Source of the DNA: Dama dama
Lineage: Eukaryota; Chordata; Mammalia; Artiodactyla; Cervidae
NCBI RefSeq assembly: GCF_033118175.1
Contig: NC_083692.1
Span: 93,800,501-93,864,500, forward strand
Length of the DNA stretch: 64,000 nt
Reading direction: 5' to 3'
The notes beneath the pieces are model-generated. The model ran no database searches. It was not told the DNA's origin and worked only from the letters and a program-made list of their open reading frames with translations. Positions 1 to 12,036 of the stretch are shown in pieces; positions within the stretch are counted from its first letter, which is position 1, and every line of letters begins with the position of its first letter. The position numbers were made by a program, and so were the translations under genes.

Positions 1-716
1 TCTAGAATAAATGTGTAAAATTACACGATGAAGAGCAACTTTCATCCATATTAGGATAGCTACCATGAAAAAAAAAACCTCAAACCTGGAAAACTATGTG
101 TCGGTAAGGATATGGAGAAATCAGACCCTGTGCGCTGTTGGGAATGTAAAATGGTGCAGCTGCTAGGAAAACAGGACAGTGGTTCCTTGAAAAATTAAAA
201 ACAGGTTCACCCTATGATCCAGCAATTCTACTTCTAGGTATGTTCTCAAAAGGATTGAAAGCAAGACCTCAATTTTATATTTCTATACCACGTTCAAAGC
301 AGCATCATTCACAATAGCTAAAACACTGAAGCAACACAAGTGCCTATCAATGGATGAATGGATAAACACAGTGTGGTATATTCATACAGTGGAATATTAT
401 TTAGCCTTAAAGGGGAAGGGAATTCTGACATATAGTACAGCATGGATGAAAGTTGAGGACATTACATTAAATAAGTAAAACAAGCCAATCCCAAAAGGAC
501 AAATACTGTATGATTCCATTTATATGAGGTACTTAGGTTAAACATCATAAAGACAAAAAGTTGAATGGTGCTTGCCAGGGCCTGAGGAACAAAGAAATGG
601 AGTTATTGTTTATTTGGTATAGAATTTCAGTTTTTGCAACATGAAAAGAACTCCAGAGGTGAATGGTGGTGATGGATAGACAACAATACGAACGCACTTA
701 ATACCACTGAAGTATA
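1..716 (+). mobile_element. Old L1 LINE, 3' end (L1M-type)
   Basis: The segment reads like the end of L1 ORF2 followed by a 3' UTR. Recognisable landmarks are the TATGATCCAGCAATTCTACT block, the ATGGATGAATGGATAAAC block and the GTGGAATATTATTTAGCC block, in canonical order. All frames are full of stops, so it is an ancient decayed copy. The 5' side runs off the window, and no target duplication is visible. The exact L1 subfamily is not assignable by eye. Confidence 0.8.
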
Positions 717-2469
717 AAAAAGAAAATTTCTCCCGGGAGGAGAAGGATCAACCTCTTGCACTTTCTTACTCCATAGTGCTCTACAAGCACGATAAATAAC
801 AAGTTCACTCTGTATGATCTCGTGTCTCCAAGGCTGAGGTGACCGGTTTGGTCTTCAGGTGGATGGTGAGCCCATCTCTCAGGGTCCCCAATGGTGCCCT
901 TCTTACCTCCTGCTTTCACAATGAGGGTGTCCATGATCACAAGCAAGAATAAATGAAAGTATCTACAGACTCATGATCCCTACATAAAGACAACCCTGTG
1001 CACCTGTCCCTCAAATACTGGCATCTTAAATATTAAAAAGAAGAGTTTTTATTTTTACTTCATATTGGGCTGCACTAGTGACTATACTGTTGTAATTATG
1101 GGTTTCACTGGGAGGCTGAAGATTTTTAAGTCTTCTTCCTATCATCTTTTTTCTTTTAACTAGTTATCAAAATTGCTTTTATTGATGCAAAAGAAATAAA
1201 TTTCATGATGACTACTGAATACACATATTTACTAACCTTCCTCCCCCTCTTCAGAGCCCCATTAAAATGAAAGCAAAAGGATAAAAGAAGAATAAATGCA
1301 TAGCAGCAAAGAGACTAAGAGTGGAGCCATGAATAGATCAGAGATTTCAACAAATTTCTGAAAGAAAGTAGAGGAAATGTGTTGATTGGTAGAACATGGT
1401 GGAGAAAGTCTTACCTAAGAACATTCTGGAAAGAGTTTTGATGGAAGAGTATGACCAGAGAAGCTCTTATAAAAGTTAAGAATGAGAAGGGGGCTGAAAA
1501 CAGGATGGGAGAACTTTACTGAGAGGCTGATGACAAAGGAACAATACCAATGGCTTCACTCTCTTATCTCGCACAATATTTACAACAGTTGCATATAATA
1601 GTCAAGAAGCATCTCATAATATTATATAATTTATATTGCTTTCAAATTTGCACTTATATAGAACTAAATGTAATATGTTTGCAAATCTATACTAATTCTT
1701 TACATTGGCAACAAGATGGCTGTTGAAAACTAAAAATTAAAATAGTTTATTTAAAATAAGCTAATGTTATGTAACTAAAATATCAAAACAGAGATTAAAT
1801 TTCAGGTTTTAAAAATAATTTTATATAATAATTTGATATTTATTAATGTTATTTTGTAATTTTAAATGACATTTTAGAAACACATATAGTAACTTGTTTC
1901 CATCTTATATTTCCTTTAATTTACATTTTAAAAACATTCTAATTATGCTTTCATTTATATACACATACCTTTGATTTTTATTCCTTTACATAATTTCTTT
2001 CAAGAAAATATAAATAATCTAAAAATCTTGATTATAGCAAGGCCATCAGTGAATATGCTAAAATGAAGGCAAGAAAAAATCAATTTAATGGAAAATACAT
2101 AATAATTTATGAATTATATATCCATCTTTATTATTCATCCAAATAGTGCCAGCCCACTGACATACAAAAATAATTAAAATAATTAAAAAATAATTAAACC
2201 ACCTAAAGGCATATACTAAAAATAACTAATCAAGTCATCTTTGATGTCTGTTGTCATTTAGTCATGTAGAAAATACTTTATATGTATTTTTTCAGTTTTA
2301 TAGTTATGAAGGTGTATTTACAAGGTCAGATGAGAGGCCATATTTTATTTAGAGGTGTGATAGCTTAATATTTAACTTTAAACTATTCATATGTGATGCA
2401 TGGTGCATGGTACATGGGCTTCCACTTGTATTCTTGCCCATTTCCACAAATATTAAGAGAGGGCCTTCA
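717..2469. other. Unassigned AT-rich DNA
   Basis: No gene or family-level repeat was recognised. The stretch from about 1,600 to 2,300 is very AT-rich and has stops in all frames. Small open frames here have no recognisable domain. Confidence 0.5.
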
Positions 2470-2600
2470 GAGAGGCGCAAGACAGAGCCCCTAGGAGTCA
2501 CACCCCTCCACTGAGACGGCCCCGCGGGGGCGCCTGTGGTTGTGGTGAGCACACGGTGTCACAGCGCAAGGGAGAGGGAGGGCCCTGCCCTTTCATCTTT
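2470..2600. other. Small GC/CpG-rich patch in AT-rich DNA
   Basis: About 130 bases with a core of CCCCGCGGGGGCGCC stand out from AT-rich flanks. It is too short for a conventional CpG island and no promoter architecture is visible. It could be an ancient repeat, a conserved noncoding element or a pseudogene remnant; I do not recognise it. Confidence 0.35.
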
Positions 2601-4578
2601 GTATGTCTGAAATGAACACTCGGGAAATGTTTGGGGATGGATAAATGAGTGTATGCAGGCGTGCATGAGGAACTTATAAATACAACAAATAACAGAGCTA
2701 TAAATATTAGAAACAGGTTGTAAAAAGTCATAAAAGCAGCAGAGCCATAGATAGTGTTTGGCGCTTGACTTAACATGGTTATTATATAAGATACTCATGA
2801 GCCTGAGTTTGTTGATATATGATTGACCTTAAAGATCATATAAAAATAGCATCAGGAAGAATTAGAATTGGGGTGTGGGGTCATGCTAGCGAGACTTTAT
2901 AATCCCATGAAGCCACTCTTAAGCTTGGATATCATTTTTCATTATAACATCTTTTTTTGCAAATTCACTCTGCAATAAAAATGTGATGTAGGAGCATTAC
3001 CGCTAATTTTGTCTGAGGAAGCAGTAATGATGCTCGGAGACTTTAAAGGAGTATTGATTTTTAGTGCAATTTCTCATTTCTCTGTGAAGAGAACTGGTCT
3101 TACATTTCTTTTTCCCTCTACAAGAAAGAACGACGTTTACACAATCAGGTGTTTCTGCCTTTGGGCTGACAGAAGACAAAGAGTGAGGATGCGAACAGTG
3201 AACCCACAAAGTGACAATGAAATAATGTTGTCTGAAGTGTATATTGTCATCTCTGTAATTTTATATAATTGATATTTCTCCCAATGATCACAGAAGCTAG
3301 ACTAAATCTTTGCAGCAATATGACTTTAAGGATGTTGTGTGTGTTGTATGTTTTCTTGATAAGCTTCAACCCTAGCTGCATTTTAGAATCACTTGGGGAG
3401 CATTTTTAAATTACCATTATCACACTCCCCACCACCAAACATGAAGGGAGTCAAAAACTACTGAGTTAAGTAGACAGGACTGATCAGTTCTAACTACTTA
3501 ACACACTGTGAGATGTTAAACAGGGTAAGTGTGGAGGCAATCGATTGCCTCCAGATTGTATCTGGAATTTCCTTTGAAGGAGCTTCAAACAAAGGACAGA
3601 AGTTCCAAGAAAGGGCTGTTCTATTTAGGTGGCAGGCAAGGAGAGCAGGTGTCCTCTAAGGGGAGCCTCCACCCAGCCAAATAGCAGAAAATTAGGAAAG
3701 AGGCCCTTTATCTGCCTGCCTTCAAGGCATAATTTGTTAAAATCTAGGCTTCTTAAGTCAGAAACCCTGTCTTCACCCTTGTGTCACTAGCAGGCACCAT
3801 GGTGCAAAGAGCAGGTATTTAATAAATGGTAAAAGAATATACACATGAATAAATAAAAACTGATGTTAATAAAAGACTGTCACAGTTTTGGTGTGAGGTC
3901 TGAAAAAGGAGGGGATCAAAGAAGTAGATAGAAACTGGCCCACTGCCAAAGGGAACTACCAAATCACCTATAAAAGAAGTGTTTTGAAACTCTTATCCTG
4001 ATATATACTTCAAGAGTATCAAAGGATTAAGGGTGAAGAGACCAGGGAGAGGATTTCCTTGGAGAGAAGTGCAGATATGCTGTGAACAACCCACCTTACT
4101 ATGGAAACACTCCCTCCCACTTCAAGAGTAACGAGAGATGCTTCAGAGAGAATCACTGGAAGCCAATACACATCTCCTGAGCCCAGGAAGCCAGTGGAAA
4201 TCTACACTGAGAAATCTCCAAGGCCAGAGGCAGTGAGTGGAGCCTGCTCATCTGAAGAGGGAGGATGAATGGCCAAGTTAGAATGGGTCTGCACTCCAGA
4301 GTTTATCAGGGCAACGGACACAAGAATGTCTTCTGGGAACCAAATGTGGCCCAGCTGAAAGCTGCCTTAAGAGGACTGCCCAAGAGGACTTCCTGCCAGG
4401 AGCAAGTTTGCCTGAATAGAAGGAACCAGGAAGATACCAACAGACATAGGTGTCTGGGGGTGAGGGAGAGGAGCTTGCCAGTTTGGAGAGAAATCTGTTC
4501 CCTCACATTTACAGAACTTCAGATGAAAACTTACCAGCTACACAGTGTCTCCAAAGAATCCACAAATGCATTGCGTGA
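2601..4578. other. Unassigned sequence, possible MER5-like scrap
   Basis: Mostly unrecognised. Around 3,370-3,420 a stretch with ATTTTAGAATCACTTGGGGAGC resembles the body of small hAT-type MER5/MER20-class elements, but it is too short for a firm call. Open frames near 3.0-3.3 kb and 4.27-4.6 kb show no family features; the latter runs into the minisatellite. Confidence 0.35.
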
Positions 4579-4752
4579 GAGAGTTTTGAAGATCTCCCAA
4601 GCCCACTGAGAGTTTTGAAGATCTCCCAGGCTCACTGAGAGTTCTGAAGATCCCCCAGGCCCACTGAGAGTTTTGAAGATCCCCCAGGCCCATTGAGAGT
4701 TTTGCAGCTCCCCCAGGCCCACTGGGAGTTTTGAAGATCTCCCAGGCCCATT
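4579..4752. repeat. Minisatellite, 29 bp x 6, no indels
   Basis: Six head-to-tail copies of a 29-bp unit (GAGAGTTTTGAAGATCTCCC followed by AGGCCCACT) occupy exactly 174 bases, with a partial seventh start. Units differ by point substitutions only, for example TCTCCC or CCCCCC and CACT or CATT. Because 29 is not a multiple of 3, the reverse strand reads through all three frames in turn and gives an open frame with a 29-residue super-period. That frame is a by-product of the repeat, not a gene. Confidence 0.95.
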
Positions 4753-5344
4753 GAGAGTCAGTTTCAACACCCCCCAAACCCAGAGGGTACCATCTCAGGT
4801 CACAACAGTTCTGCAGAAGAAGTCCTTTCCTGGCCTCTGCCTTCCCTAAAAAAAACTCCCATGTGGGAACTGGGGGTGGATTTGCCTTTCTAATTGCAGG
4901 CCCAAGCTATCGGAGAAAAGGCACTTTAACTTCAAGTTTAGAGTTCTCATTATTACACAAGAATGGATTTTTTAATTCTTGCAGTGAAACTGGTTTTTGT
5001 ATACACATATGTATACATATGTGTGTGACCAAGGGTAACTGGAAGACTCTTATTATCTATAAACAAGTGGAAAAAACTCTAGGCCTACCAGAGATTGTGT
5101 CCAAGAGAGAGAAGGAATTAGCCCACCAAGTGAGTCTGATCAGGCAAATAAAATTGCTTTATGATTACGCTGTATCAGATGACTTCTGTTCTGTGTAATA
5201 GCTACACTGGTTACAGTTTGAACTCAGAAAGTCACTGGTGGTTTAAAAGAAAGAAAAGGTTTTCTCAAACCATTTCCAAGGGTATCCATGAGTGGTTTCC
5301 AAGTCATACAGACTATACTTTGACGACTTTCCATTAATGGTTGA
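4753..5344. other. Unassigned sequence
   Basis: No repeat family recognised. A plus-strand open frame of about 110 codons (4,863-5,198) lacks recognisable domains and has no support beyond length. Confidence 0.4.
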
Positions 5345-5860
5345 GAGTGAAGAGGGAGGCAATGCCAGGTTTGAGAATGCCGATTCTGGACTCGGAGTCT
5401 AGGGTGTGAGACAATGCTTCCCCACTGGCTCGGTGACCACCCTCTTGTCTTCCCATCGGTGATTCATCAGGTGGCACCCTAGTTTTGTAGGGGAGTAGGG
5501 AAGTGAGGCAGGAAAGGCAGCCAAAGGGGGTGTGCTACCACTGTAGGCAGCTGGGAAGTGGTGTAAAACACCCATGCAGAATGATACCCTGGAGGGGTGA
5601 GGGAGCTGGGGCTCTTTGCACCAATTACTGTCAGCGTCTAGTGAGGGTTGCTCCTGGGGATGTGAACTCCCCTGCATTTAAGACCTGGTGTGCATGAAAG
5701 CAGACTGGTTTGGGGTGTTTTAGAGAAAGTCTCCAGGCACAGAGATGCGGGCTGGAAGTGGCGGCTGCTCTAACCCCAGGGGTAGTGAATCTGAGGCACT
5801 GGCCTGCATCTGGTATAGCATGTCTCTTGTATCACTCAGTTCCCTGGTTCCCTCTGTCAT
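5345..5860 (-). mobile_element. Probable ERV-L LTR, reverse strand
   Basis: This block lies immediately 3' (in element sense) of the ERV-L-like pol remnant at 5,985-7,190, where a 3' LTR would be expected, since ERV-L elements lack env. On the reverse strand it has the character of an MLT2-type LTR. The assignment rests mainly on position and general resemblance; the edges are uncertain. Confidence 0.45.
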
Positions 5861-5984
5861 ATCACTGATTTTTCAAGGTGGTAGCTGGTCACAGGTTCTT
5901 GAAAGAAAGACTTATAATGGCCATAGGGGCAGTAAGACAAGATACAACCCATATTGTTGCAGTCCTAAGGTGGCAAGTGACACC

Positions 5985-7190
5985 CATCATCATCTTCCCT
6001 CCCACCCTTCTAGACTCACCTCGTTCTTGAGCGGCCCTTCTGCTGGTCTAGGTTTCTTGCTCGTGGGGATGACACATACCTTCACCCATGAAAGGTCCCA
6101 GCCCTGGTGCCCGACCCGGGCGATAGTTGCTGTAACTGCCCATCTATGGACACAGAAGCACCAAGAGCTGCCCTGTGAGTCCCCTGTAACTCGAGCTTTT
6201 GTGGAACACTTTCTGTGTCTCTTAGGAGACGTGTCCTTCTCCTGAGAGTCAGGACTTCTGATCACACAGAGCCCAGAGTTGCAGGTCTGGAAAGCACAGA
6301 TTTCCCAAGTGGGCCACTGAGAATAATGGTGAGTGGGCCCGCTCCTACTTTAACCGCTTGCGTTCTGCCTACTAAAAACACAGTACCATACACTATTATG
6401 CAGAAGCCGTCTGGATAATATAAGGTAGGAGTAGAGGCTACTGTGACTGTAAGTCCATCGTTGGACACCTTTTATCCTTACCTGGGCCCCTGGTTCACAA
6501 CATGGTTAACAGGCTTCCATAAGAAATCAGACATTCCATGTGCCTGGACTGGCTGAGAAGCTGCGGGGCAAGGAAGGCAAGCACACCTTCAGAACGTGTA
6601 CGGATCCTAGGAAGAATAAATCGCCGTCCCATCCAGGGGATCAGATGTGACAAACCTGCCGCCACATCCTCCTCAGCGTGGCACCATATCAAGGACTCAG
6701 CATCAGTCTCTGATGTTTACATGTCAGACATTCAGCAAAGGCAACTGCCAGAGCATCTTCAGTGATCCCATGACGTGGGCTCATGAGTAGCCTTCATCCC
6801 TGCTACAGGGCTTCCCTGTAGCTCAGTTGGTAAAGAATCTGCCTGCCAATGCAGGAGACCCGGGTTTGGTTCCTGGGTAAGGAAGATCCCCTGGAGAAGG
6901 AAATGGCAACCCACTCCAGCATTCTTGCCTGAAGAATCTCATGGACAGAGAAGCCTGGCAGGCTACAGTCCGTGGGGTTGCAAGAGTCGGACATGACTTA
7001 GTGACTAAACCACCAACACCGCTGCTACCGTGGCTTCTAAATTCATTGGCCTGTTGTGCAGACACTGGAGTGGACTGACTAGACTGCATAGCTAGCCGAC
7101 TTTCACTGGACAAAGCTGTCCACTCTATCTCGTTGGTGTCTCTTCTGTGGTGGATGGCCTCTGGTTGGTACTGATATGAGACTGGATGGG
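5985..7190 (-). pseudogene. Broken ERV-L-like pol (RNase H/integrase to dUTPase-tail)
   Basis: Read on the reverse strand, the segment contains, in order, sequence like the RNase H-integrase junction (7,030-7,190), the integrase zinc-binding and early core region (about 6,500-6,790), the integrase C-terminal tail (6,262-6,468) and the region after the dUTPase (5,990-6,265). This order is that of class III (ERV-L) pol, which carries a dUTPase downstream of integrase. Most of the integrase catalytic core and most of the dUTPase are missing. Frames shift repeatedly and stops are frequent, so the copy is dead. A Bov-tA SINE at 6,808-7,020 splits it and is therefore younger. The family call is from memory of the pol pattern and needs a protein search. 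Confidence 0.6.
6808..7020 (+). mobile_element. Bov-tA SINE
   Basis: The tRNA-derived head (GGGCTTCCCTGTAGCTCAGT) is followed by the Bov-A body (AACCCACTCCAGCATTCTTG) and the BovB-related tail (AGTCGGACATGACTTAGTGA). A short flanking match CTGCTAC (6,800-6,806 and 7,022-7,028) is a possible target duplication. It interrupts the ERV-L-like pol remnant. The head keeps A- and B-box-like sequence but is not a functional tRNA gene. Confidence 0.93.
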
Positions 7191-7326
7191 AAAGGAAAAC
7201 AAATGCGGGAGAAGAGTGTATGGGAAATCAGAGAAACTGAAGAGCTTCAAGTTCTACAATGCAGCTGAATTATCTTGATCAGGGTTATTTCAACTTTCTG
7301 TCCTTCAGTTTCACTAAAAGCAAGTT

Positions 7327-7416
7327 GGAATATCAATCTTTATTCCTCTTTCACTGGTATGCTTACTGAGAGGAATATCAATCTTTATTTCACTTTCACT
7401 GGTATACTTACTGAAC
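7327..7416. repeat. 45-bp tandem duplication
   Basis: Two adjacent 45-base copies start GGAATATCAATCTTTATT and end near TTACTGA. They differ at only a few positions (for example CCTC/TCAC and ATGCTT/ATACTT). A local duplication is the simplest reading. Confidence 0.85.
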
Positions 7417-10375
7417 CGTTTAGGTTATAATAAAGACTTGTGAGTCCTTTGGGTCACATGAGGATGATTCCTTATTATTTTTACTACTGCCATCAATCAC
7501 TTCAAAAAGATTTCCTTGCTTATGGGGGAAGCAGGAGAGATAACAATTAGTTTTTTTATATTACCTTACTTCCTTTGCTATAAAACGAGTTCCTTGGTGA
7601 AAAGAAGTTTTATGTTGGATACCGTAACAGTGTACGAAGCTTTCTGTAAGTCTACAGATAGTGCTATTGGGAGAAATATGGTGATGGGTAAGGTATATCC
7701 ATATCTATACCCATAATGAGTGTCTTTTTCAGTGAAAACAAATCACTGCCCTCTCCTTGATGGGTGTGTGTGTGTGTGTGTGTGTATTTTTTTTTCCCTC
7801 TGTGTGGAGCATCTCTATATGATCAGGTAAATCCCTGTCCCTGAGACAGTTATATTAAATTGGAATCTCCTTTGTTACTTCCTTGTTTGGCCAAACCATC
7901 CCCCATGAAGCACATGAAGCACAAGGGTTCCTTGGCCTGGGATACAATTTAGAAAGTTTCCCCAACCTTGAAAAATTTGTTAGCCTTGGACCTGAGAGAG
8001 AGAGGCTTGCTGAAATGGAATAATTTTTTCATTCAACTTAAGAAGCCCTCGCAGTTCCCATTTCCCAGCAGGCAAAAGCAGAGTGATCAATTCTGAATAG
8101 AATCTCTACTGAGAGCATTTTAATCAACGAGAATGAGTACAGAGCGGCTGGCTCACCTCCAAAAATTCACAGACGTGTTTGCACCCAATCAGAAAACAGT
8201 AAACAGCAGGCACCAGGCCAGGTCCATTTGGTGTATTAATTTCTTAGTCTAAAATAGATCTTCGAGGCAAACATTTTTCTACTCTCATACAAAGGAATAC
8301 TTATCCCTTTCTTCCTACCATCTAGACTATCTGGACAGAACTAGCTCCAACCCAGCCTGCAGTAAAGATAGTTTTATATCATATAGCATTTTTGTGTATA
8401 TATCTATACACCAAGAATAAAAATGGACAGAGAGGATGGGTGCTGAGAGTTAACATAGGGGAATTTGATTTTACATTTTACCTAATTTTTAAGATAATTA
8501 GAATTATTCATTTGACTTTGAGCATGTGGGTATAACAGAGAGTCCTCAACAGCAAAGCTTAAGTATCTATATGAAGGCGGACACCATGGAAGAAACATTA
8601 TTATAAAAGGGTTATTGTCATTGTTCAAAAAATAGTTTTGAATTCCTTCTTTGGATTGTCTCTCAGGGCCATCAGAAAATTCAATCTGATAGACTCAAGT
8701 CACATTTAAGAGTAAAATATTTCCCAGTTTATTCATCCATTTATATCTGGCTTGACTCTGAGTGATGTTTGGCAGTTTTAGAAATTAAAATTCACCCTCA
8801 AAAGACATCCTGCCATCTCTAAGTATTCTCAAAGCAATATGCATATGAAGGATAGCCCAAGGATCAATTCCAAATACATCTTAACCAATCGTAGTATCAT
8901 TAAACTAAGAATTTAGCTATTTAAAGGGACTACTTCAAAAGAGGGAGTATTCTTTTGAATGTAGAAAATTCTCATGTTTTCTTAAAAACTAGTCGTATCA
9001 CTTTACTAATACTTAGTAATTTAATGTTTAATAATATTTATAATATTAGTAATGTTAGTAAAACTAGATAAAATTAATAATACTTATCATTTTATAATTT
9101 ATCAAAATAGGAAATAACTTTCCAATTCTCCCCCTCCATGTGCAATCTTTTTAAAAACTGTAACATATGTGAGTGTGGTAAATTATTAAACTAATTGTTA
9201 AAGGCCTATTTCTCATTTCAGTTCAAGTGTGTCTATTTTTTAAGAAGGTATCATGAAAAACTAGACTCGTATGATAAAGCACAAGTTCCATAATGGAATA
9301 AATGTAAGAAATGTAACTTGACATATTCCCTCTTAGATATTCTCAGTGCATGTAAACACATTGAAGGTGCCTCAAAGCTCAGTTATAGCTAATATTTTAT
9401 AGGGTGGAAAAAGATCTTCCACTCTTGGTAAGAACTTGGAAAACATAACAAACATAATTTGTGGCCCCTTTTAGTAAAAGCAAGATCAAGGAGGATACAA
9501 ATGTTTCTTAGCCCAATCATGCTCAGGGTGATTATTTTTTAAGAAAAAGTTTACAAGAAATGTTAGTAAGAGGTTGTACCTTTCTCATTTGAGATAGGAT
9601 GTTTATATGTGCTATATAGTCAGGTACAATGTGCCCTTGGGTGACTCAGGGAAAAATGAGCTCCAGCTGCCACTGGTAAGATCAGGACCCTCATTATCTT
9701 CCTTTTACTCTACAGACCAAAGCACATGTCCTCATCTGCCCCTCCTACCCTTGTATCCAGCAAAGCCTACAGAGAAGAAATCCCTCAGCATCCAGAGTTT
9801 GAGGCATCAGACTTTTTAAGATATGAGCATAGTCTTAGGACTATAATGGCCTCCCTAGTGTGTAAAGGGGTGGGGGGTGGGGGATTGGGACTTTCCAAGG
9901 AGGATGGAGATTTTCTCTGAGGATGGAGAAAATAGATTATAGGTTGTGGGTTCTGAACTCAGACTGCAGAGAGAGAAAGCCAAGGAGAGATAAAGAGGAA
10001 TATGGAATGAGTGATCAGGCCAAAGACAAAACTTGGGGCCTTCTCTCCTCCTCAGCATCACTCCCAGAGGGACTAAGTTGGATCAAGATACAACTCCTGA
10101 CTCTCATGTTTTGCACTGATTAAGACATCCCAAAGGACATTTATCCTTATTCCCATTGACACTTCCAAATTCTTCCTATTTAGGGAAGTTCCCAATTGTA
10201 TGAAACTTTGTGGAAGTCCAAAAGAAACCAAGAGAAACCCAAGGCCACTTCTCCCCACCTATGGAAATGAAGGCATGGTCCCCAACCAGACTCAACCAAT
10301 TTCATAGTTGGATCTTTCAAGATACTTTGAGTGAGATATGAAAAAATAAAAGATTAGTAATAAAAAAAATAAACT
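7417..10375. other. Unassigned AT-rich DNA with a (TG)n tract
   Basis: Apart from a TG dinucleotide microsatellite at about 7,764-7,786, nothing recognisable was found over nearly 3 kb. 9,000-9,110 is extremely AT-rich with repeated TTAGTAAT/AATATT motifs. Open frames at 9.6-10.1 kb are short and overlap on both strands without domain features. Confidence 0.45.
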
Positions 10376-10951
10376 AATGGTGACTGCAGCCATGAAATTA
10401 AAAGATGCTTACTCCTTGGAAGAAAAGCTATGACCAATCTAGACAGCATGTTAAAAAGCAGAGATAGTATTTTGCCAACAAAGGTCCATATAGTCAAAAC
10501 TAAGGTTTTTCCAGTAGTCATGTATGGATGTGAGAGTTGGACTATAAAGAAAGCTGAGCACTGAAGAATTGATGCTTTTGAACTCCGGTGTTGAAGACTC
10601 TTGAGAATCCCTTGGGCTGCAAGGAGATCCAACCAGTTAATCTTAAAGGAAATCAGTCCTGAATATTCACTGGAAGGACTTATGCTGAAGCTGAAGTTCC
10701 AATACTTTGGCCACCTGATGAGAAGAACTGACCCACTGAAAAAGACCCTGATGCTGGGAAAGACTGAAGGCAGGAGGAAAAGGGGACGACAGAGGATGAG
10801 ATAGTTGGATGGCATCACCAACTCAATGAACATGAGTTTGAGCAAGCTCCAAGAGTTGGTGATGGACAGGGAAGCCTGGCATGCTGCAGTCCATGGGGTC
10901 GCAAAGAGTTGGACACAACTGAGTGACTGAACTGAACTGAACTGAACTGAT
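10376..10951 (+). mobile_element. BovB (RTE LINE) 3' fragment
   Basis: It starts inside the BovB reverse-transcriptase ORF (GGTGACTGCAGCCATGAAAT) and runs to the diagnostic ACTGAACTGAACTGA tail. The C-terminal ORF is broken, including CGA to TGA at 10,562-10,564 and a deletion in the GTGTTGGAGAAG block. It directly abuts an L1 3' fragment in the same orientation. Confidence 0.93.
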
Positions 10952-11158
10952 GATGGAAAACAGTATGGTGGTTCTTCAAAAAACTGAAACTAGAACTACC
11001 ATATGACCTGCAATTTCACTCCTGGATATTTATCCAAAGAAAATGAAAATGCTAATTAGAAAAGATATATGCACCCCTATCACTGCAGAATTATCTACAG
11101 TGGCCAATATATGGAAACAGCCTAAGTACCCAATCAGCAGATGAACGGATGGAGAAAA

Positions 11159-11210
11159 TGTGTGTGTGTGTGTGTATATATATATAGATATATACACACA
11201 CACATACATA
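11159..11210. repeat. Compound microsatellite (TG)n(TA)n(CA)n
   Basis: A run of TG, then TA, then CA dinucleotides forms a near-palindromic simple repeat that can pair with itself. Another CA run follows the adjacent SINE scrap at about 11,290, suggesting the SINE scrap lies within a once-continuous simple repeat. Confidence 0.85.
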
Positions 11211-11289
11211 TGTCCATACAGGGGAGCCTAGCGTGCTGCAGCCCATAGGGTCATAAAGAGCCAGACACAGCTTAGTGACAAAACAACAA
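11211..11289 (+). mobile_element. Bov-A/Bov-tA tail fragment
   Basis: The block GGGGAGCCTAGCGTGCTGCA through CAGCTTAGTGACAAAACAAC matches the 3' part of Bov-tA-type SINEs. The tRNA-like head is absent. Confidence 0.75.
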
Positions 11290-12036
11290 TACACACACAC
11301 ACAAGAATATTACTCAGCCATAAAAAAAGAATGAAATCTTTCCACTTGTGATAGCACAGGTGAACTTAGAGGGAATTACACTAAATGAAATAAGTCACTC
11401 AGAGAAAGACAAACACTGTATGATTTAACTTATATTTGGAATCTGAAAATCAAATTAATGAACAAAACAATAAAACAGAAAGACCTACAAATACAGAGAA
11501 CAAAGAAGTGGTTATCACAGGGGAGAAAAATAAAGGAATGAGAGAAATAGATGAGGAAAATACAAACTTTCAGCTACAAAATAAATGAGTCATGGGTATG
11601 AAATGTACAGTGTGGGGAATACAGTCAGTAATTATGTAATATCTTTGTATGGTGACAGATGGTAACTAGACTTATCATGGTGATTATTTTAATATACAGA
11701 TATATTGACTCATGACATCATGCTCCAGAAACTAACATAGTATTGTAGGTCAATTATATTTCAACAAACAAATGAATCCACAGAAAAAGAGATCAGATTT
11801 GTGGTTACCAGAGGTGGGGTGTGGGGTTTGAGCAGGGGGAACTGGATAAAGACAGTCAAAGGTACAAACTCTTAGTTATAGGAAAAGTAAGTACCAGGGA
11901 TATAATGTAAATCACAAATATAATATTTCTTTAATATTGTATCTATATGAGATGATGGATATTCACTAAACTTATAGTGTTAATCATTTCAATGATGTAA
12001 GTCAAATCATTATGCCTTGCACTTTAAATGTAAACA

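Larger units (their letters stand above)
10952..11765 (+). mobile_element. L1 LINE 3' end, interrupted
   Basis: ORF2 terminal sequence (ACTACCATATGACCTGCAAT, ATATTACTCAGCCATAAAAA) leads into a 3' UTR ending GTCAATTATATTTCAAC, typical of the mammalian L1MA-like class. A TG/TA/CA microsatellite (about 11,159-11,210) and a Bov-A scrap (11,211-11,289) sit inside it. No open frame survives. Confidence 0.8.

Noticed and set aside
4579..4752. CRISPR-like array
   Set aside because: The 29-bp units are directly adjacent without spacers, and the genome is mammalian; this is a minisatellite.
5745..6245. 166-codon forward open frame as a gene
   Set aside because: It lies antisense to the ERV-L-like pol/LTR remnant, which explains the sequence better; no domain or signal supports it.
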